Shown: piece by piece, positions 1 through 8,273 of the stretch
Layout of the letters: the number at the start of each line of letters is the position of its first letter
Numbering within the stretch: the first letter of the stretch is position 1
Source of the DNA: JAJKIP01 sp040509055
GTDB lineage: Bacteria; Bacteroidota; Bacteroidia; Chitinophagales; Chitinophagaceae
Direction: 5' to 3'
Assembly (NCBI GenBank): GCA_040509055.1
Contig: JBEVLT010000371.1
Coordinates: 1-26,767, forward strand
Length of the DNA stretch: 26,767 bases
Position numbers and translations under genes: made by a program
The notes under the pieces: generated by a model
Database searches by the model: none
What the model was told of the DNA's origin: nothing
The model's input: the letters and a program-made list of their open reading frames with translations, nothing else

Positions 1-470
1 GAGAAAAATACTCTTCCTACTCATCGGAAATAATACGCCTGAGCTTAGTTGGTATCGCCGGTTATGGCTTTATAATTTCCAACATCCTGATGAAAACTTT
101 AGAACTTAGCAATAAGCCCGGAGACACGATAAGTAAAATGTCGTTACCTGCCTCCAACTTTATTATTTCGGTTGCCGGTGTAGCTTTTTTCGGAATTTCA
201 TTGGGTCTGTCTCTTTATCACCGCTTCAGGATCACGTCCTGCTTATATGATCAGATATTGATTTCCCGCAGCCTGTTGCGACTTAAAAACTCTCACTGGA
301 CAGAGACAGAGAAAGACGCAGAAAAACAGGTTTTGGCTAAAATAAGAGAATGCCAGAAAATCGAGTCCAGGCGGTATGAAAATATCTTATTCTGGTCCGG
401 CCTGTTTTTATTCGCAGGTTTTTTCTGCATTGTCATTCTTTTCTTCCTTATACTAACCGATCTTTTTTAA
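1..470 (+). CDS. Partial membrane protein, 5' end outside the window
   Basis: The reading frame is open from the first complete codon (position 3) to the TAA at 468-470, so the ATG at 90 is probably internal and the gene starts upstream of the window. The visible part has about three hydrophobic segments: one encoded at roughly 30-90, one just after the internal Met (around FIISVAGVAFFGISLGL), and a strongly hydrophobic C-terminal one (FWSGLFLFAGFFCIVILFF). Between the last two lies a charged, Lys/Glu-rich stretch that is probably a cytoplasmic or coiled segment. I do not recognise the family. An integral inner-membrane protein is the safest reading. No terminator is visible after the stop. 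Confidence 0.6.
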   Translation, partial: EKYSSYSSEIIRLSLVGIAGYGFIISNILMKTLELSNKPGDTISKMSLPASNFIISVAGVAFFGISLGLSLYHRFRITSCLYDQILISRSLLRLKNSHWTETEKDAEKQVLAKIRECQKIESRRYENILFWSGLFLFAGFFCIVILFFLILTDLF

Positions 471-538
471 TTCCGTGACTTCCTGCTATTTTCAGCATCG
501 CAGCGTTTATGAGCGTGGGCTGCTGAGCGTGGAAGGCG

Positions 539-546
539 TATATTTG
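539..546 (+). promoter_or_regulatory. Candidate -7 promoter box for the AraC-type gene
   Basis: TATATTTG matches the Bacteroidota -7 consensus TAnnTTTG exactly and lies 22 bases before the ATG at 569. No good -33 TTG/TTTG box is seen at the usual spacing, so this is a partial promoter match. Confidence 0.4.
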
Positions 547-568
547 AATTTCGCAAACACATCCCCCG

Positions 569-1496
569 ATGACAGGCATCACTTCCCTGCAGGATTTTTA
601 CCGGGAAATCGGTTTTGGCAACGAGCTCAACACCATTTTGCCCGGCGGCATCGATAAGGAGATCGGCCACTTCAATGTGTTCAGTACGGCGGCTGTTCGC
701 AAAAGCATGTCCGAAACGAAGATCATGCCTTATAACCGGCGCGCCTATTACAAGATCAGCCTGATCAACGGGCACAACCGCGCCGAATATGCCGACAAGG
801 TGATCGATATAAAAAAGCATGGCCTGCTGTTTGCTTCGCCCCGTGTGCCGTACAACTACATCCCCCTGGACGGGAAGCAGGGTGGCCACTTCTGCATCTT
901 TACACAGGAATTCCTGGCGCCGGCGCGAAGCGGCCCGGTACTGGACGAGTTGCCGATCTTCAAAGCCGGCGGCTACCCGGTTTTCCAGCTCAGCGCTTCG
1001 CAGGCCAAAGAGCTGGAAGCGCTGTTTCAAAAGATGTTTCGCGAGCTGGCTTCCGACTATGCCTACAAATACGACCTGCTGCGCAATTACGTGCTGGAAA
1101 TGATCCACTACGGCCAGAAGCTGCAGCCCGATATCGCGCTGTATACCTCGCACAATGCTACCACGCGCATCGCAGGCCTGTTTGTAGAGCTGCTGGAACG
1201 CCAGTTTCCCATCACATCGCCACAGCAGCAGCTGGAGCTGCGCACGGCAAAAAGATTATGCCGGGCGGCTGGCCATCCATGTCAATCATCTCAACAAAGT
1301 GCTGAAGGACAATACCGGCAAAACCACCACCGATGTGATCGGCAGCCGTATTGCGCAGGAAGCCCGGGTATTGCTGAAACAAACCGACTGGAACATTTCA
1401 GAGATCGCCTATGCCCTTGGCTTCGGTGAAGTAGCCCATTTTTCCAATTTCTTTAAAAAACAGGCCGGTCTCTCACCGCTGGCCTTCCGCGCCTGA
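569..1496 (+). pseudogene. AraC-family transcriptional regulator, interrupted by a 1-base frameshift
   Basis: The frame starting at 569 encodes a long effector/dimerisation N-domain (begins MTGITSLQDFYREIGFG) and runs correctly to about codon 228 (ELRTAK). It then turns into low-quality sequence until a stop at 1429. The continuation lies in the next frame (DYAGRLAIHVNHLNK, then NISEIAYALGFGEVAHFSNFFKKQAGLSPLAFR) and ends at 1496. That C-terminal part carries the second helix-turn-helix and signature of the AraC/XylS DNA-binding domain. The two frames join at a run of five A at 1249-1253; four A would restore one continuous protein of about 308 residues, normal for the family. The cause is either a sequencing error or a recent inactivating mutation. 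The gene precedes a co-directional short-chain dehydrogenase that it may have regulated, a common AraC/SDR arrangement. Confidence 0.8.
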
Positions 1497-1589
1497 TCCC
1501 GGAATTTGGTTTTTGCAAACAATGGATTGATGGCTGCAACAACGCTTCCGGCCGGTTGTGCCAACTTTGCCTGACAAAAATCAAACGCA

Positions 1590-2354
1590 ATGAGCACAAC
1601 AAACAAAATAGCCCTCGTAACGGGCGGCAGCCGCGGGCTGGGAAAAAGCATGGCGCTCAGCCTCGCAAAAAAAGGTATCGATGTGATAATAACCTATCAC
1701 ACCAACCGCACCGAGGCGGACAACGTAGTGGCAGCACTGCAATCGCCCGGCCGGCAGGCGGCCGCTTTTCAGCTGGATGCCGGTAACACCGGCTCCTTTG
1801 ATCATTTTTTCAGCCAGGTAACGGCTTATTTGCAAGAGCAAACCGGTAGTGCAAAATTCGACTTCCTGGTGAACAATGCTGGAACGGCCCTGTATGCACC
1901 CTTTGCCGAGACAACGGAAGAGCAATTCGACACGGCGCTGAACATCCATTACAAAGGTGTCTTCTTCCTGACGCAGAAGGCCCTGCCCTTCCTGAACGAT
2001 GGCGGCCGCATCGTCAACATCTCTTCAGGCCTGGCGCGTTTTTCCTACCCCGGCTCTGCCGCCTACGGCTCCATGAAGGGCGCCGTGGAAACACTGACCC
2101 GCTACCTGGCCAAAGAACTGGGGCCGCGCCGCATCGCAGCCAACGTAGTAGCGCCCGGTCCCATCGCCACCGATTTTGGCGGCGGCCGGGTCAGGGATAA
2201 TAAAGAACTGAACGATCACCTGTCGGAAGCGACCGCCCTGGGACGCGTAGGCCTGCCCGAAGACATCGGCGGAGTAGTAGCCTTTCTGTGCAGCGAGGAG
2301 GGACGGTGGATCAATGGCCAGCGGATCGAAGTGGCCGGTGGGATCAATTTGTAA
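1590..2354 (+). CDS. Short-chain dehydrogenase/reductase (SDR), classical type
   Basis: This is a 254-residue protein of normal length for a classical SDR, an NAD(P)(H)-dependent cytosolic oxidoreductase. Visible motifs are the cofactor-binding TGGSRGLG (residues 11-18), NNAG (95-98), the catalytic Ser in NISS (143-146), YxxxK with Tyr159 and Lys163, and PG (189-190) followed by the usual C-terminal substrate loop. The Arg in the first glycine motif suggests NADPH preference, an inference only. It lies 93 bases after the frameshifted AraC-type gene in the same direction. The ATG at 1590 fits the start of the Rossmann fold. The C-terminus (INGQRIEVAGGINL) is typical of FabG-like members, but the substrate cannot be told from sequence. 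Confidence 0.93.
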   Translation: MSTTNKIALVTGGSRGLGKSMALSLAKKGIDVIITYHTNRTEADNVVAALQSPGRQAAAFQLDAGNTGSFDHFFSQVTAYLQEQTGSAKFDFLVNNAGTALYAPFAETTEEQFDTALNIHYKGVFFLTQKALPFLNDGGRIVNISSGLARFSYPGSAAYGSMKGAVETLTRYLAKELGPRRIAANVVAPGPIATDFGGGRVRDNKELNDHLSEATALGRVGLPEDIGGVVAFLCSEEGRWINGQRIEVAGGINL

Positions 2355-2374
2355 GCAGTTCTTTCGCAATACTC

Positions 2375-2410
2375 AGCTGCGGTGTGTACGGTACACGCTG
2401 CAGCTTTTTT
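2375..2410 (+). terminator. Rho-independent terminator after the SDR gene
   Basis: Arms 2375-2389 (AGCTGCGGTGTGTAC) and 2391-2405 (GTACACGCTGCAGCT) pair over 15 positions with two G-U wobbles and almost no spacer; a few inner pairs would open to form the loop. A run of six T (2405-2410) follows directly. It begins 20 bases after the SDR stop codon. Confidence 0.85.
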
Positions 2411-2560
2411 GTATCGGCCATTACCAATACTCCGGCCAATGCTGCTGATAGCCGTACCGGTAAGCCGCACAGAAGCCAGCAATAATTTTACTACTTTAGC
2501 CGAAGGCCATCGATTCCTCTTCTATTCACCGTGCCCACACGGCATTATCAATACCGAACC

Positions 2561-3436
2561 ATGAAACACCACTTCCTGGATTTACTGGACAGGACAGGCG
2601 ATTACTGGACCGTTGTTCCAAACATGAAAAGATATGCGTACACGGCCGGCGATAATATCAGGAACAAAAAGGCCGTAAAAATCCTGACCATTTCCAAACA
2701 TGACAAACATTGGAAGCAGGTATTTGACTGCCCGAACGTCGAAGAGCTTACGCTGCATGAACCGTCTGCAGAACAAATACAGGAAATAAAAAAACTGCCC
2801 CGGGTAACGCGGCTACGAATTACGCATTTACGAACGCCCGATATCGGATTTATCGGGGCACTGACCAATGTAAAAGAGCTGATACTTGAATACGTATCGG
2901 GTTTTTCAGACCTGTCGCCCCTGCAAAAGCTGACAGAACTAAGATCGCTTCACCTGGAAAACCTGCGCAGGGTAACCAGCTTTGACGGGCTGAGAGGAAT
3001 CGGCAGTTTACGGTATTTATACATTTCCGGAACGCTTGACTGGAACCAGCCTATTGAAGACTTTACTTTTCTGGAAGGATTAGCTAATCTGGAGGTTTTC
3101 TCATTGGGTTTTATTATCAACAAAACCCCCTTTCCGGCGCTTTTACCGATCCTGGCGCTACAGCACCTGAAAAAAATACGATTCGGGCGGGCCACGTTCA
3201 GGACAAACGAATATGCCTTTTTAGAAGCGGCTTTACCCGGCGTTGAAGGTTGTTCCTGGGATTTATGCCGGGATTCCGGAGTCTGTTACGAATTCCTGGA
3301 CAAACGGGCCGGCTATGTGAACAAAAGCAATCCTGCAGCCGGGAAAAGATGCGGGGAGCTTCTCCATGTCTATACGCAGATGAAACAAGAATCAGAAACG
3401 ATCATCAACAGCTACCGGGCCGGCAAGATCAGGTGA
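2561..3436 (+). CDS. Leucine-rich-repeat protein, function unknown
   Basis: From the ATG at 2561 this gives 291 residues. A GTG 30 bases upstream (2531) is an alternative but adds no recognisable sequence. The middle part (about residues 45-205) shows irregular leucine-rich repeats of about 22 residues, for example VEELTLHEPS, VTRLRITHLR, VKELILEYVSGFSDLSPL, LRSLHLENL and LRYLYISGTL. These form a curved solenoid normally used for protein binding. No signal peptide or membrane segment is visible, so it is probably cytoplasmic. The C-terminal 80 residues contain several Cys and no known motif. It stands in a block of uncharacterised genes and has no obvious partner. Stand-alone LRR proteins of this size are common in Bacteroidota; the role is unknown. 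Confidence 0.75.
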   Translation: MKHHFLDLLDRTGDYWTVVPNMKRYAYTAGDNIRNKKAVKILTISKHDKHWKQVFDCPNVEELTLHEPSAEQIQEIKKLPRVTRLRITHLRTPDIGFIGALTNVKELILEYVSGFSDLSPLQKLTELRSLHLENLRRVTSFDGLRGIGSLRYLYISGTLDWNQPIEDFTFLEGLANLEVFSLGFIINKTPFPALLPILALQHLKKIRFGRATFRTNEYAFLEAALPGVEGCSWDLCRDSGVCYEFLDKRAGYVNKSNPAAGKRCGELLHVYTQMKQESETIINSYRAGKIR

Positions 3437-3551
3437 AGCTATTGCCTGATATCTCTACGTTTAACAAAGTTTTGCCGCCGACCCGCGCCGCCTGCACCGG
3501 CTTTCAATTCATTTGTCACTATCTTCCGTCACCGTTCAATCAATTGCCCGG

Positions 3552-3860
3552 ATGCAACCACTCAAAACAATACGGCTTACCTGGACTTTTTATAAAAGCT
3601 TCCTTTTCTTTTCGCTGGTCATCACCACCTGCTGCCTGTCCATTTTTTGGAAATACGGCTTCAGCGTTTTTTTCATGCTGTTCTGGCTGAAATTAATCAC
3701 CCTCGGGCTCACTTATTATTTTATCAACCAATACAAAAGCAGGGAGTACTATTATTACCGGAACCTCGGTGTGTCCAAATCCCTGCTTTGGGCGGTCACG
3801 CTCCTGTTTGATTTTGCCCTGTTTATTTTTGCTCTCATCCAGGTCAACCGGTTCAGATGA
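3552..3860 (+). CDS. Small integral membrane protein, partner of the downstream ABC ATPase
   Basis: This is a 102-residue protein from the ATG at 3552; a TTG at 3513 in the same frame is less likely. It has about three transmembrane segments (around FFSLVITTCCLSIFW, FFMLFWLKLITLGLTYYFI and LLWAVTLLFDFALFIFAL). A short polar loop, KSREYYYYRNLGVSKSLLW, sits before the last segment. The stop codon overlaps the ATG of the ABC ATPase (ATGA at 3857-3860), which indicates translational coupling and a shared function. It is far smaller than a normal ABC permease. I believe the Tyr-rich 'YYYxNLGxS' loop recurs in similar small Bacteroidota proteins next to ABC ATPases, but I could not check this. Confidence 0.75.
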   Translation: MQPLKTIRLTWTFYKSFLFFSLVITTCCLSIFWKYGFSVFFMLFWLKLITLGLTYYFINQYKSREYYYYRNLGVSKSLLWAVTLLFDFALFIFALIQVNRFR

Positions 3861-4510
3861 TCCACACCCTGGAAGCCGATAGCATACAACTGCAGTTTGG
3901 TCACAGGGTGATCCTGTCGAACATTTATATAAAAGCCGGAACAGGAGCGATCACCGGGTTGCTGGGCCGGAACGGCGAAGGAAAATCCTGCCTGATGAAG
4001 ATCATCTATGGAAGCCTGGCCTGCGAAAAATCCGTTCGCTTTGATAACGTAGCCCGGCATGAGGCATTTAAACGGCCCGATCTGCTGCTTTACCTGCCGC
4101 AGTTCAACTTCATCCCGCGGTCACTTTCGCTGAAAAGGATTTTCCGGGATTTTGATTTGGATTACGCACCCTTTGCCGGCCGGTTTCCCGGTTTTGAATC
4201 ACGATACCGGTCGTCTATCGGCCGCCTTTCCGGGGGAGACCGGCGGCTGGTGGAGCTCTATGTGATCGTAAAATCAAAATCACAGTTTGCGATGCTGGAC
4301 GAGCCCTTCAGCCACCTAAGCCCGATCCAGGTGGAGAAAGTAAAAGAACTGCTGCTGGAGGAAAAGGCAAACAAAGGCTTCATCATAACAGATCACCTGT
4401 ACCAGCATATCATTGACGCCTGCGACGATCTGTACGTACTGGCAAACGGGAGAACGCACCTGACCAATAGCCCGGAAGATATTGAACGGCTGGGCTATGC
4501 GAGACTGTAA
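3857..4510 (+). CDS. ABC transporter ATP-binding protein
   Basis: This is a complete 217-residue ABC nucleotide-binding domain. It shows Walker A GRNGEGKS (37-44), the Q-loop at LPQFNF (Gln82), signature LSGGD (124-128), Walker B FAMLDEP (144-150) and the switch His180 in ITDH. It would hydrolyse ATP at the inner face of the cytoplasmic membrane to power an associated membrane protein. It starts inside the stop of the small membrane protein (ATGA overlap) and is followed after 24 bases by a lipoprotein gene, so the three may form one operon. No full-size permease is present in the window. The Walker A variant has Glu-Gly before Lys (NGEGKS) rather than the common SGK form; all catalytic residues remain. 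Confidence 0.92.
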   Translation: MIHTLEADSIQLQFGHRVILSNIYIKAGTGAITGLLGRNGEGKSCLMKIIYGSLACEKSVRFDNVARHEAFKRPDLLLYLPQFNFIPRSLSLKRIFRDFDLDYAPFAGRFPGFESRYRSSIGRLSGGDRRLVELYVIVKSKSQFAMLDEPFSHLSPIQVEKVKELLLEEKANKGFIITDHLYQHIIDACDDLYVLANGRTHLTNSPEDIERLGYARL

Positions 4511-4534
4511 CGATATACACCAAGTAACCGGCTC

Positions 4535-5302
4535 ATGAAATATCATCTCTATCTGTTCGCTTTTATCCTGGCATGCTGCAAGGGTCCGTCCAAAAAATCG
4601 CATGAACAGGGAACCGCCCCGGCATTGTTGGCTAAGAACCCGGCATACGAAACCTGCTGGTCGGGCACGCTGAATGGCAATATCCCGGTCTTTGTTCATT
4701 ATCACGTTGACAGCAACCTGGTGATCGGTAAAATAATTTACTTAAACACAAAAGAAAGGCAACCTATCCCGCTTATCGGCACCATCGAAGAAGACCGGCA
4801 TTACCGCTTATTGGAATTTGACAGCACCGGCCATATCAGCGGCATTATCGACGGCAGGCCGGGGAGCGAAGGTTTTAGCGGCACCTGGATCTCTCCTGTT
4901 ACGAAGAAAGAGTTCCCGGTTTCGCTTCTACCGGCAGATACATTGATCCAAAGCCCGGACACCCGGGCGGATGAAGACCAGATACCCGGCTCGTATCATT
5001 ACCGGTATGGTGAAACCGGCTACAGCGGCGAACTCACCGTAAACAGGATGGGTAACACGATCGGCTTTTCCATTGTCTCGGTAACAAGCATCGAAAACGG
5101 CGCCAATACAGCTATGGTAGAAAAGGATACGGCCACCATGAACGGACCCGGTTTCGTTTACACCATTCCCGGCAGCGACAGCTGCACATGCAGCATACGG
5201 TTTTATAAAGCGTTTGCACACATCAGTTCTGCAAACGGGTATTGTGACGGCCAGTTTGGACACAATGCAACGATTGATGGCATTTATCTGAAAACAAAAT
5301 AA
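4535..5302 (+). CDS. Putative lipoprotein, function unknown
   Basis: This is a 255-residue protein with a short hydrophobic N-terminus ending in LACC (residues 12-15), which looks like a lipobox; Cys15 (or 14) would be lipidated after signal peptidase II cleavage. The rest is rich in Thr/Ser/Gly and beta-prone segments, with two similar-looking halves (around IIYLNTKERQPIPLIGTI and YSGELTVNRMGNTIGFSIVS). A CDGQFGHNATIDGIYLK motif lies at the C-terminus. No enzyme motif is recognised. It lies 24 bases after the ABC ATPase gene and may belong to the same transcript. Envelope location is inferred from the signal peptide. Confidence 0.7.
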   Translation: MKYHLYLFAFILACCKGPSKKSHEQGTAPALLAKNPAYETCWSGTLNGNIPVFVHYHVDSNLVIGKIIYLNTKERQPIPLIGTIEEDRHYRLLEFDSTGHISGIIDGRPGSEGFSGTWISPVTKKEFPVSLLPADTLIQSPDTRADEDQIPGSYHYRYGETGYSGELTVNRMGNTIGFSIVSVTSIENGANTAMVEKDTATMNGPGFVYTIPGSDSCTCSIRFYKAFAHISSANGYCDGQFGHNATIDGIYLKTK

Positions 5303-5406
5303 TCGTTCCGGCCATGGCCGGGCAACCGGTCGCGCACGGGCCTGCCACAGAATTATTTATCTTTAAAGCAAGGCCTGTGAGCTTCTACTGAAAACCGAAA
5401 GACGCG

Positions 5407-6618
5407 ATGAAAACGATCCTGTACCTGCTGATCCTGTTATTGCCAGCCAGCCTTGTTTGTGCACAGGTAAAAGATCCATTTCCTTATCGCTTTTCTTCCA
5501 GTATTTACGAACGGATCAAAACGGATTCGGCTTCCTGGCGCGGAGGTGTTACCGCCTCTGATCTTTCCTTTATCGGCCTTTACAGGCAGGCCCTGCAGGA
5601 GTGGGATAAACCGAGGGCAGGGGTCCGGTACCTGTCTGCCGGCGACAGTATCGCTTTTGTCACCACCTACCGGCCGGTAGATGCAAGAGCCTTTATACTG
5701 GAACGGGCCAAAGAAAACAGGGTGCTCATCTTCAACGAAGCGCATTACAATCCCCGGCACCGGGTCTTTGTGACCTCCCTGCTCGCCGACCTGAAAAAAC
5801 TGGGCTATACCTGCCTGGCTGCAGAAACGTTTGCCAACAACCCGGATTTTGCTGAAAACAGCGTTTGCCCAACGCTGAATACCGGGTATTATGCCATGGA
5901 ACCGCAATTTGGCAACCTGATCCGGGAAGCCAACCGCCTGCAGCTTCGGCTCTATCCTTACGAACACCGCACCGGTGGAAACGGCAGGCTCAGGGAGATA
6001 GAACAAGCCAAAAATCTGGCCGCCTTACTGAGCAGCAACCCGGACCTCCGGCTGATCGTGTATTGCGGCTTCAGCCATATTTTCGAAGATTCAGTAGCCG
6101 GATGGGAAAAAGCCATGGCCGGCCGGCTGAAGGAACTGACAGGCATTGACCCTTATACGATCGATCAGCTCGTTTGGTCCGAACGATCGGCCGACAGCCT
6201 GAACAATCCTTATTACAGGATGGTGCAGGCCAAAAACTATGCGATCCTGGCAGATAAGCAAAACATAGCGTTTCGCAAAAGACCCGATGGCCAGCAGGTA
6301 GATGCCCTGCTCTATTCTCCGCCTACCACTTACATTCACAACAGGCCGGGCTGGATATTTGAAAACGGTCAGCGGCCCTTTTTGATCAGCAAGGACTCCG
6401 TGACGGTCTCCTACCCGTTTCTCGCCAAAGTATATTTCAGCGAAAGCGATATCAGCAACCTGGTGGTACCGGCCGATATGATCGAGATCGGCAACGAACA
6501 GGAGCTGGCCGTCACTGCCGTGGCCGTTTATCCCGACCGCGGTTTTATCATTGAGCTGACAGATACGACCGGCAAAACACAGCTTATACGGCCAGCTGAT
6601 CCTGGCAAAGCGAAGTGA
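5407..6618 (+). CDS. Secreted protein with an EreA/ChaN-like core, function unknown
   Basis: This is a 403-residue protein with a clear N-terminal signal peptide (hydrophobic residues 4-18, cleavage near VCAQ). The central region has a pattern seen in the erythromycin esterase (EreA)/ChaN/TraB-like superfamily: VLIFNEAHYNPRHRVFVTSLLADL (residues 106-129; Glu111, His113, His118), CLAAETF (136-142), LYPYEH (182-187) and LIVYCGFSHIFED near 216-228, where acidic and His residues could bind metal or act in catalysis. The C-terminal 130 residues are unlike that family. The assignment rests on motif spacing read by eye and is weak; I would not call it an antibiotic resistance gene. It probably acts in the periplasm or outside the cell. 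Confidence 0.65.
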   Translation: MKTILYLLILLLPASLVCAQVKDPFPYRFSSSIYERIKTDSASWRGGVTASDLSFIGLYRQALQEWDKPRAGVRYLSAGDSIAFVTTYRPVDARAFILERAKENRVLIFNEAHYNPRHRVFVTSLLADLKKLGYTCLAAETFANNPDFAENSVCPTLNTGYYAMEPQFGNLIREANRLQLRLYPYEHRTGGNGRLREIEQAKNLAALLSSNPDLRLIVYCGFSHIFEDSVAGWEKAMAGRLKELTGIDPYTIDQLVWSERSADSLNNPYYRMVQAKNYAILADKQNIAFRKRPDGQQVDALLYSPPTTYIHNRPGWIFENGQRPFLISKDSVTVSYPFLAKVYFSESDISNLVVPADMIEIGNEQELAVTAVAVYPDRGFIIELTDTTGKTQLIRPADPGKAK

Positions 6619-6727
6619 AAAATCTACTTCCTTGTGTGGTACTCACGTTTCCGATGCACAGCCACCCGTGATTAAAACCTTACCTTCATGATCAGCCCCG
6701 CAACAGGCAAAACGGCTTCTTTTAAAA

Positions 6728-7315
6728 ATGAAAACACTTTCACTCTTTGCTTTTTTGTTAACTGCGCTTGTACTCAAAAGTGACCGGCCGGCCGCCGAAC
6801 TAACCTGTACGCTAACGTCGGACAAAGCCGTGTACACAGTGGGGGAGCTGCCCCGGTTTACTGTCCGGATCATCAACCAGGGCACAGAAGATATTTACCT
6901 GCCCGGCTCGCTGGACGGCTCGGATGTAAAATGGCGTTTCCCGCACTGCTACTTCTCTATCAGCAAGCCCGTTCCCGACACGCCACGGATGCTGCGATGC
7001 GGGAATATGAATACCCTGCGGCCGGCCGATTTCAGGCTGGTGCCGGCGGGACAACCATTCGATCCTTATTTGAACAGTAAGGATCATGGATTTTTCTCGG
7101 ACTACTTCGCCACCAATCCCGGGACCTTTAAACACCCGGGCACCTACCGGATCCGGTTTCACTACTCTACTAATTCGCAGGAGCTATCCGGGTTTATGGG
7201 CGACAACTGGCCGCGCGACGGCGGTGCAGACTCCCTGCAACTACAGGCTCTTTTCAAACTCACGCCAAAGGTGGAGCTGGAAAGCAACGAGATCGTGATC
7301 AGGATAGATAAATAG
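6728..7315 (+). CDS. Secreted hypothetical protein, Ig-like
   Basis: This is a 195-residue protein with an N-terminal signal-like segment (LSLFAFLLTALVLKS). It is followed by a beta-rich domain with the pattern LTSDKAVYTVGELPRFTVRI and later GTYRIRFHYS. This pattern (a property that 'requires' balanced strands, then 'VRIINQGTEDIYLPGS') resembles Ig-like or BsuPI-like folds found in secreted Bacteroidota proteins. Two Cys (in PHCYF and LRCGN) could form a disulfide. No catalytic motif is visible. It lies about 110 bases after the previous gene and 37 bases before the VOC gene, in the same direction. Confidence 0.65.
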   Translation: MKTLSLFAFLLTALVLKSDRPAAELTCTLTSDKAVYTVGELPRFTVRIINQGTEDIYLPGSLDGSDVKWRFPHCYFSISKPVPDTPRMLRCGNMNTLRPADFRLVPAGQPFDPYLNSKDHGFFSDYFATNPGTFKHPGTYRIRFHYSTNSQELSGFMGDNWPRDGGADSLQLQALFKLTPKVELESNEIVIRIDK

Positions 7316-7352
7316 CAAAAGTGTTCTGTTGGTTTAAACGATAGCGAAAAAC

Positions 7353-7769
7353 ATGTATCAACGAATAGCACATATTGCCCTGGTTGTGGATGATTATGAC
7401 CGGGCGATCGACTTCTATACCAACCAACTTGACTTTCAACTGCTGGAAGACACCGTAATCAATGAGGAAAAGAGATGGGTGGTGATAGCACCGAGAGGCG
7501 CTAAAGAATGCTCCTTATTGCTGGCCAAAGCTGCTGACCCCCGGCAGGCGGAAAGTATCGGCAACCAAACCGGCGGAAGGGTTTTTTTATTTCTTTTTAC
7601 GGATGACTTTTGGCGCGACTATGAAAGGATAAAAGCCCGGGATGTAAAATTTATACGCCCTCCGCAGGAATCCGAATATGGCACCGTAGCCGTGTTTGAA
7701 GACCTCTACGGCAACAAATGGGACCTGATCCAACCGAAGGAAAACAATAAAGGGCTGATTCAACCGTAA
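7353..7769 (+). CDS. VOC-superfamily protein (glyoxalase/bleomycin-resistance-like)
   Basis: This is a 138-residue single-domain VOC (vicinal oxygen chelate) protein. The N-terminus IAHIALVVDDYDRAIDFYTNQLDFQLLED is the usual first beta-alpha-beta-beta-beta module with the metal-ligand His8. The second module ends with VAVFEDLYGNKWDLIQP, the common 'F.D..GN.W.L' signature. Members act as glyoxalases, dioxygenases or resistance proteins, usually as dimers with a divalent metal. The terminal ligand position here is Asp rather than the common Glu, so metal binding is uncertain. It is cytosolic (no signal peptide). The substrate is unknown. Confidence 0.88.
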   Translation: MYQRIAHIALVVDDYDRAIDFYTNQLDFQLLEDTVINEEKRWVVIAPRGAKECSLLLAKAADPRQAESIGNQTGGRVFLFLFTDDFWRDYERIKARDVKFIRPPQESEYGTVAVFEDLYGNKWDLIQPKENNKGLIQP

Positions 7770-7806
7770 ACCTGCAGGCAGAGCGGCTCTTAATCATCCA
7801 ATAAGA

Positions 7807-8198
7807 ATGGACACATCAATTTTTGAGCATGGAGATCATCCGGATCAACAACACAGCAGCTTCAGTGGTACCGATACCTGTGAGTGGACGCCCGGCAGCC
7901 GCTTCCTCCTTCACAAAGCAGATGTGACGATGCATGGCGAAAGAACAGAAGCGATAGAGCTGATCGGTGAACGGAAGCCGGAAACAAGGCGGTACACCAT
8001 GCGCTCGTTCGACAACCAGGGCGCCTATACGCAGATGGAAGCCTGGCTCGATGAAGCCGGGGCTTTTCATATCACCGGCACTAATGTGCGGGCTGTACTG
8101 TAGATAAGCGATCCGGATACCCTTTCCGCACAGTGGGACCGGTCGGACGACCATGAAACTGGTTGCGCTGGATGGAGCTAACCCTGTCGAAGCAGGGC
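7807..8198 (+). pseudogene. Remnant of a DUF1579-like gene
   Basis: The open part (7807-8103) encodes SGTDTCEWTPGSRFLLHKADV, then EAIELIGE, YTMRSFDNQG and FHITG, which fits the central part of DUF1579-type beta-barrel proteins. The expected N-terminal 30 or so residues with the GxWxGEG-type segment are missing. After a TAG at 8101-8103 the homologous reading continues in the same frame (TLSAQWDRSDDHETG). It then moves to another frame at about 8163 (RWMELTLSKQ), the normal C-terminus of such proteins. A stop, a frameshift and probable deletions make it a broken gene. Family assignment is from memory of the pattern, not from a search. Confidence 0.55.
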
Positions 8199-8273
8199 AG
8201 CCGGCATTACGTTCCCTGCTTTTATTTTACCTTCATCCTGCTGCGGCTCTTGCATAAAAAAACAGATAGCATC

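Noticed and set aside
5308..5321. 14-base palindrome CCGGCCATGGCCGG after the lipoprotein gene
   Set aside because: Short, without a T-run, and built from CCGG/GGCC words that are frequent throughout this genome segment; not enough to call a terminator.
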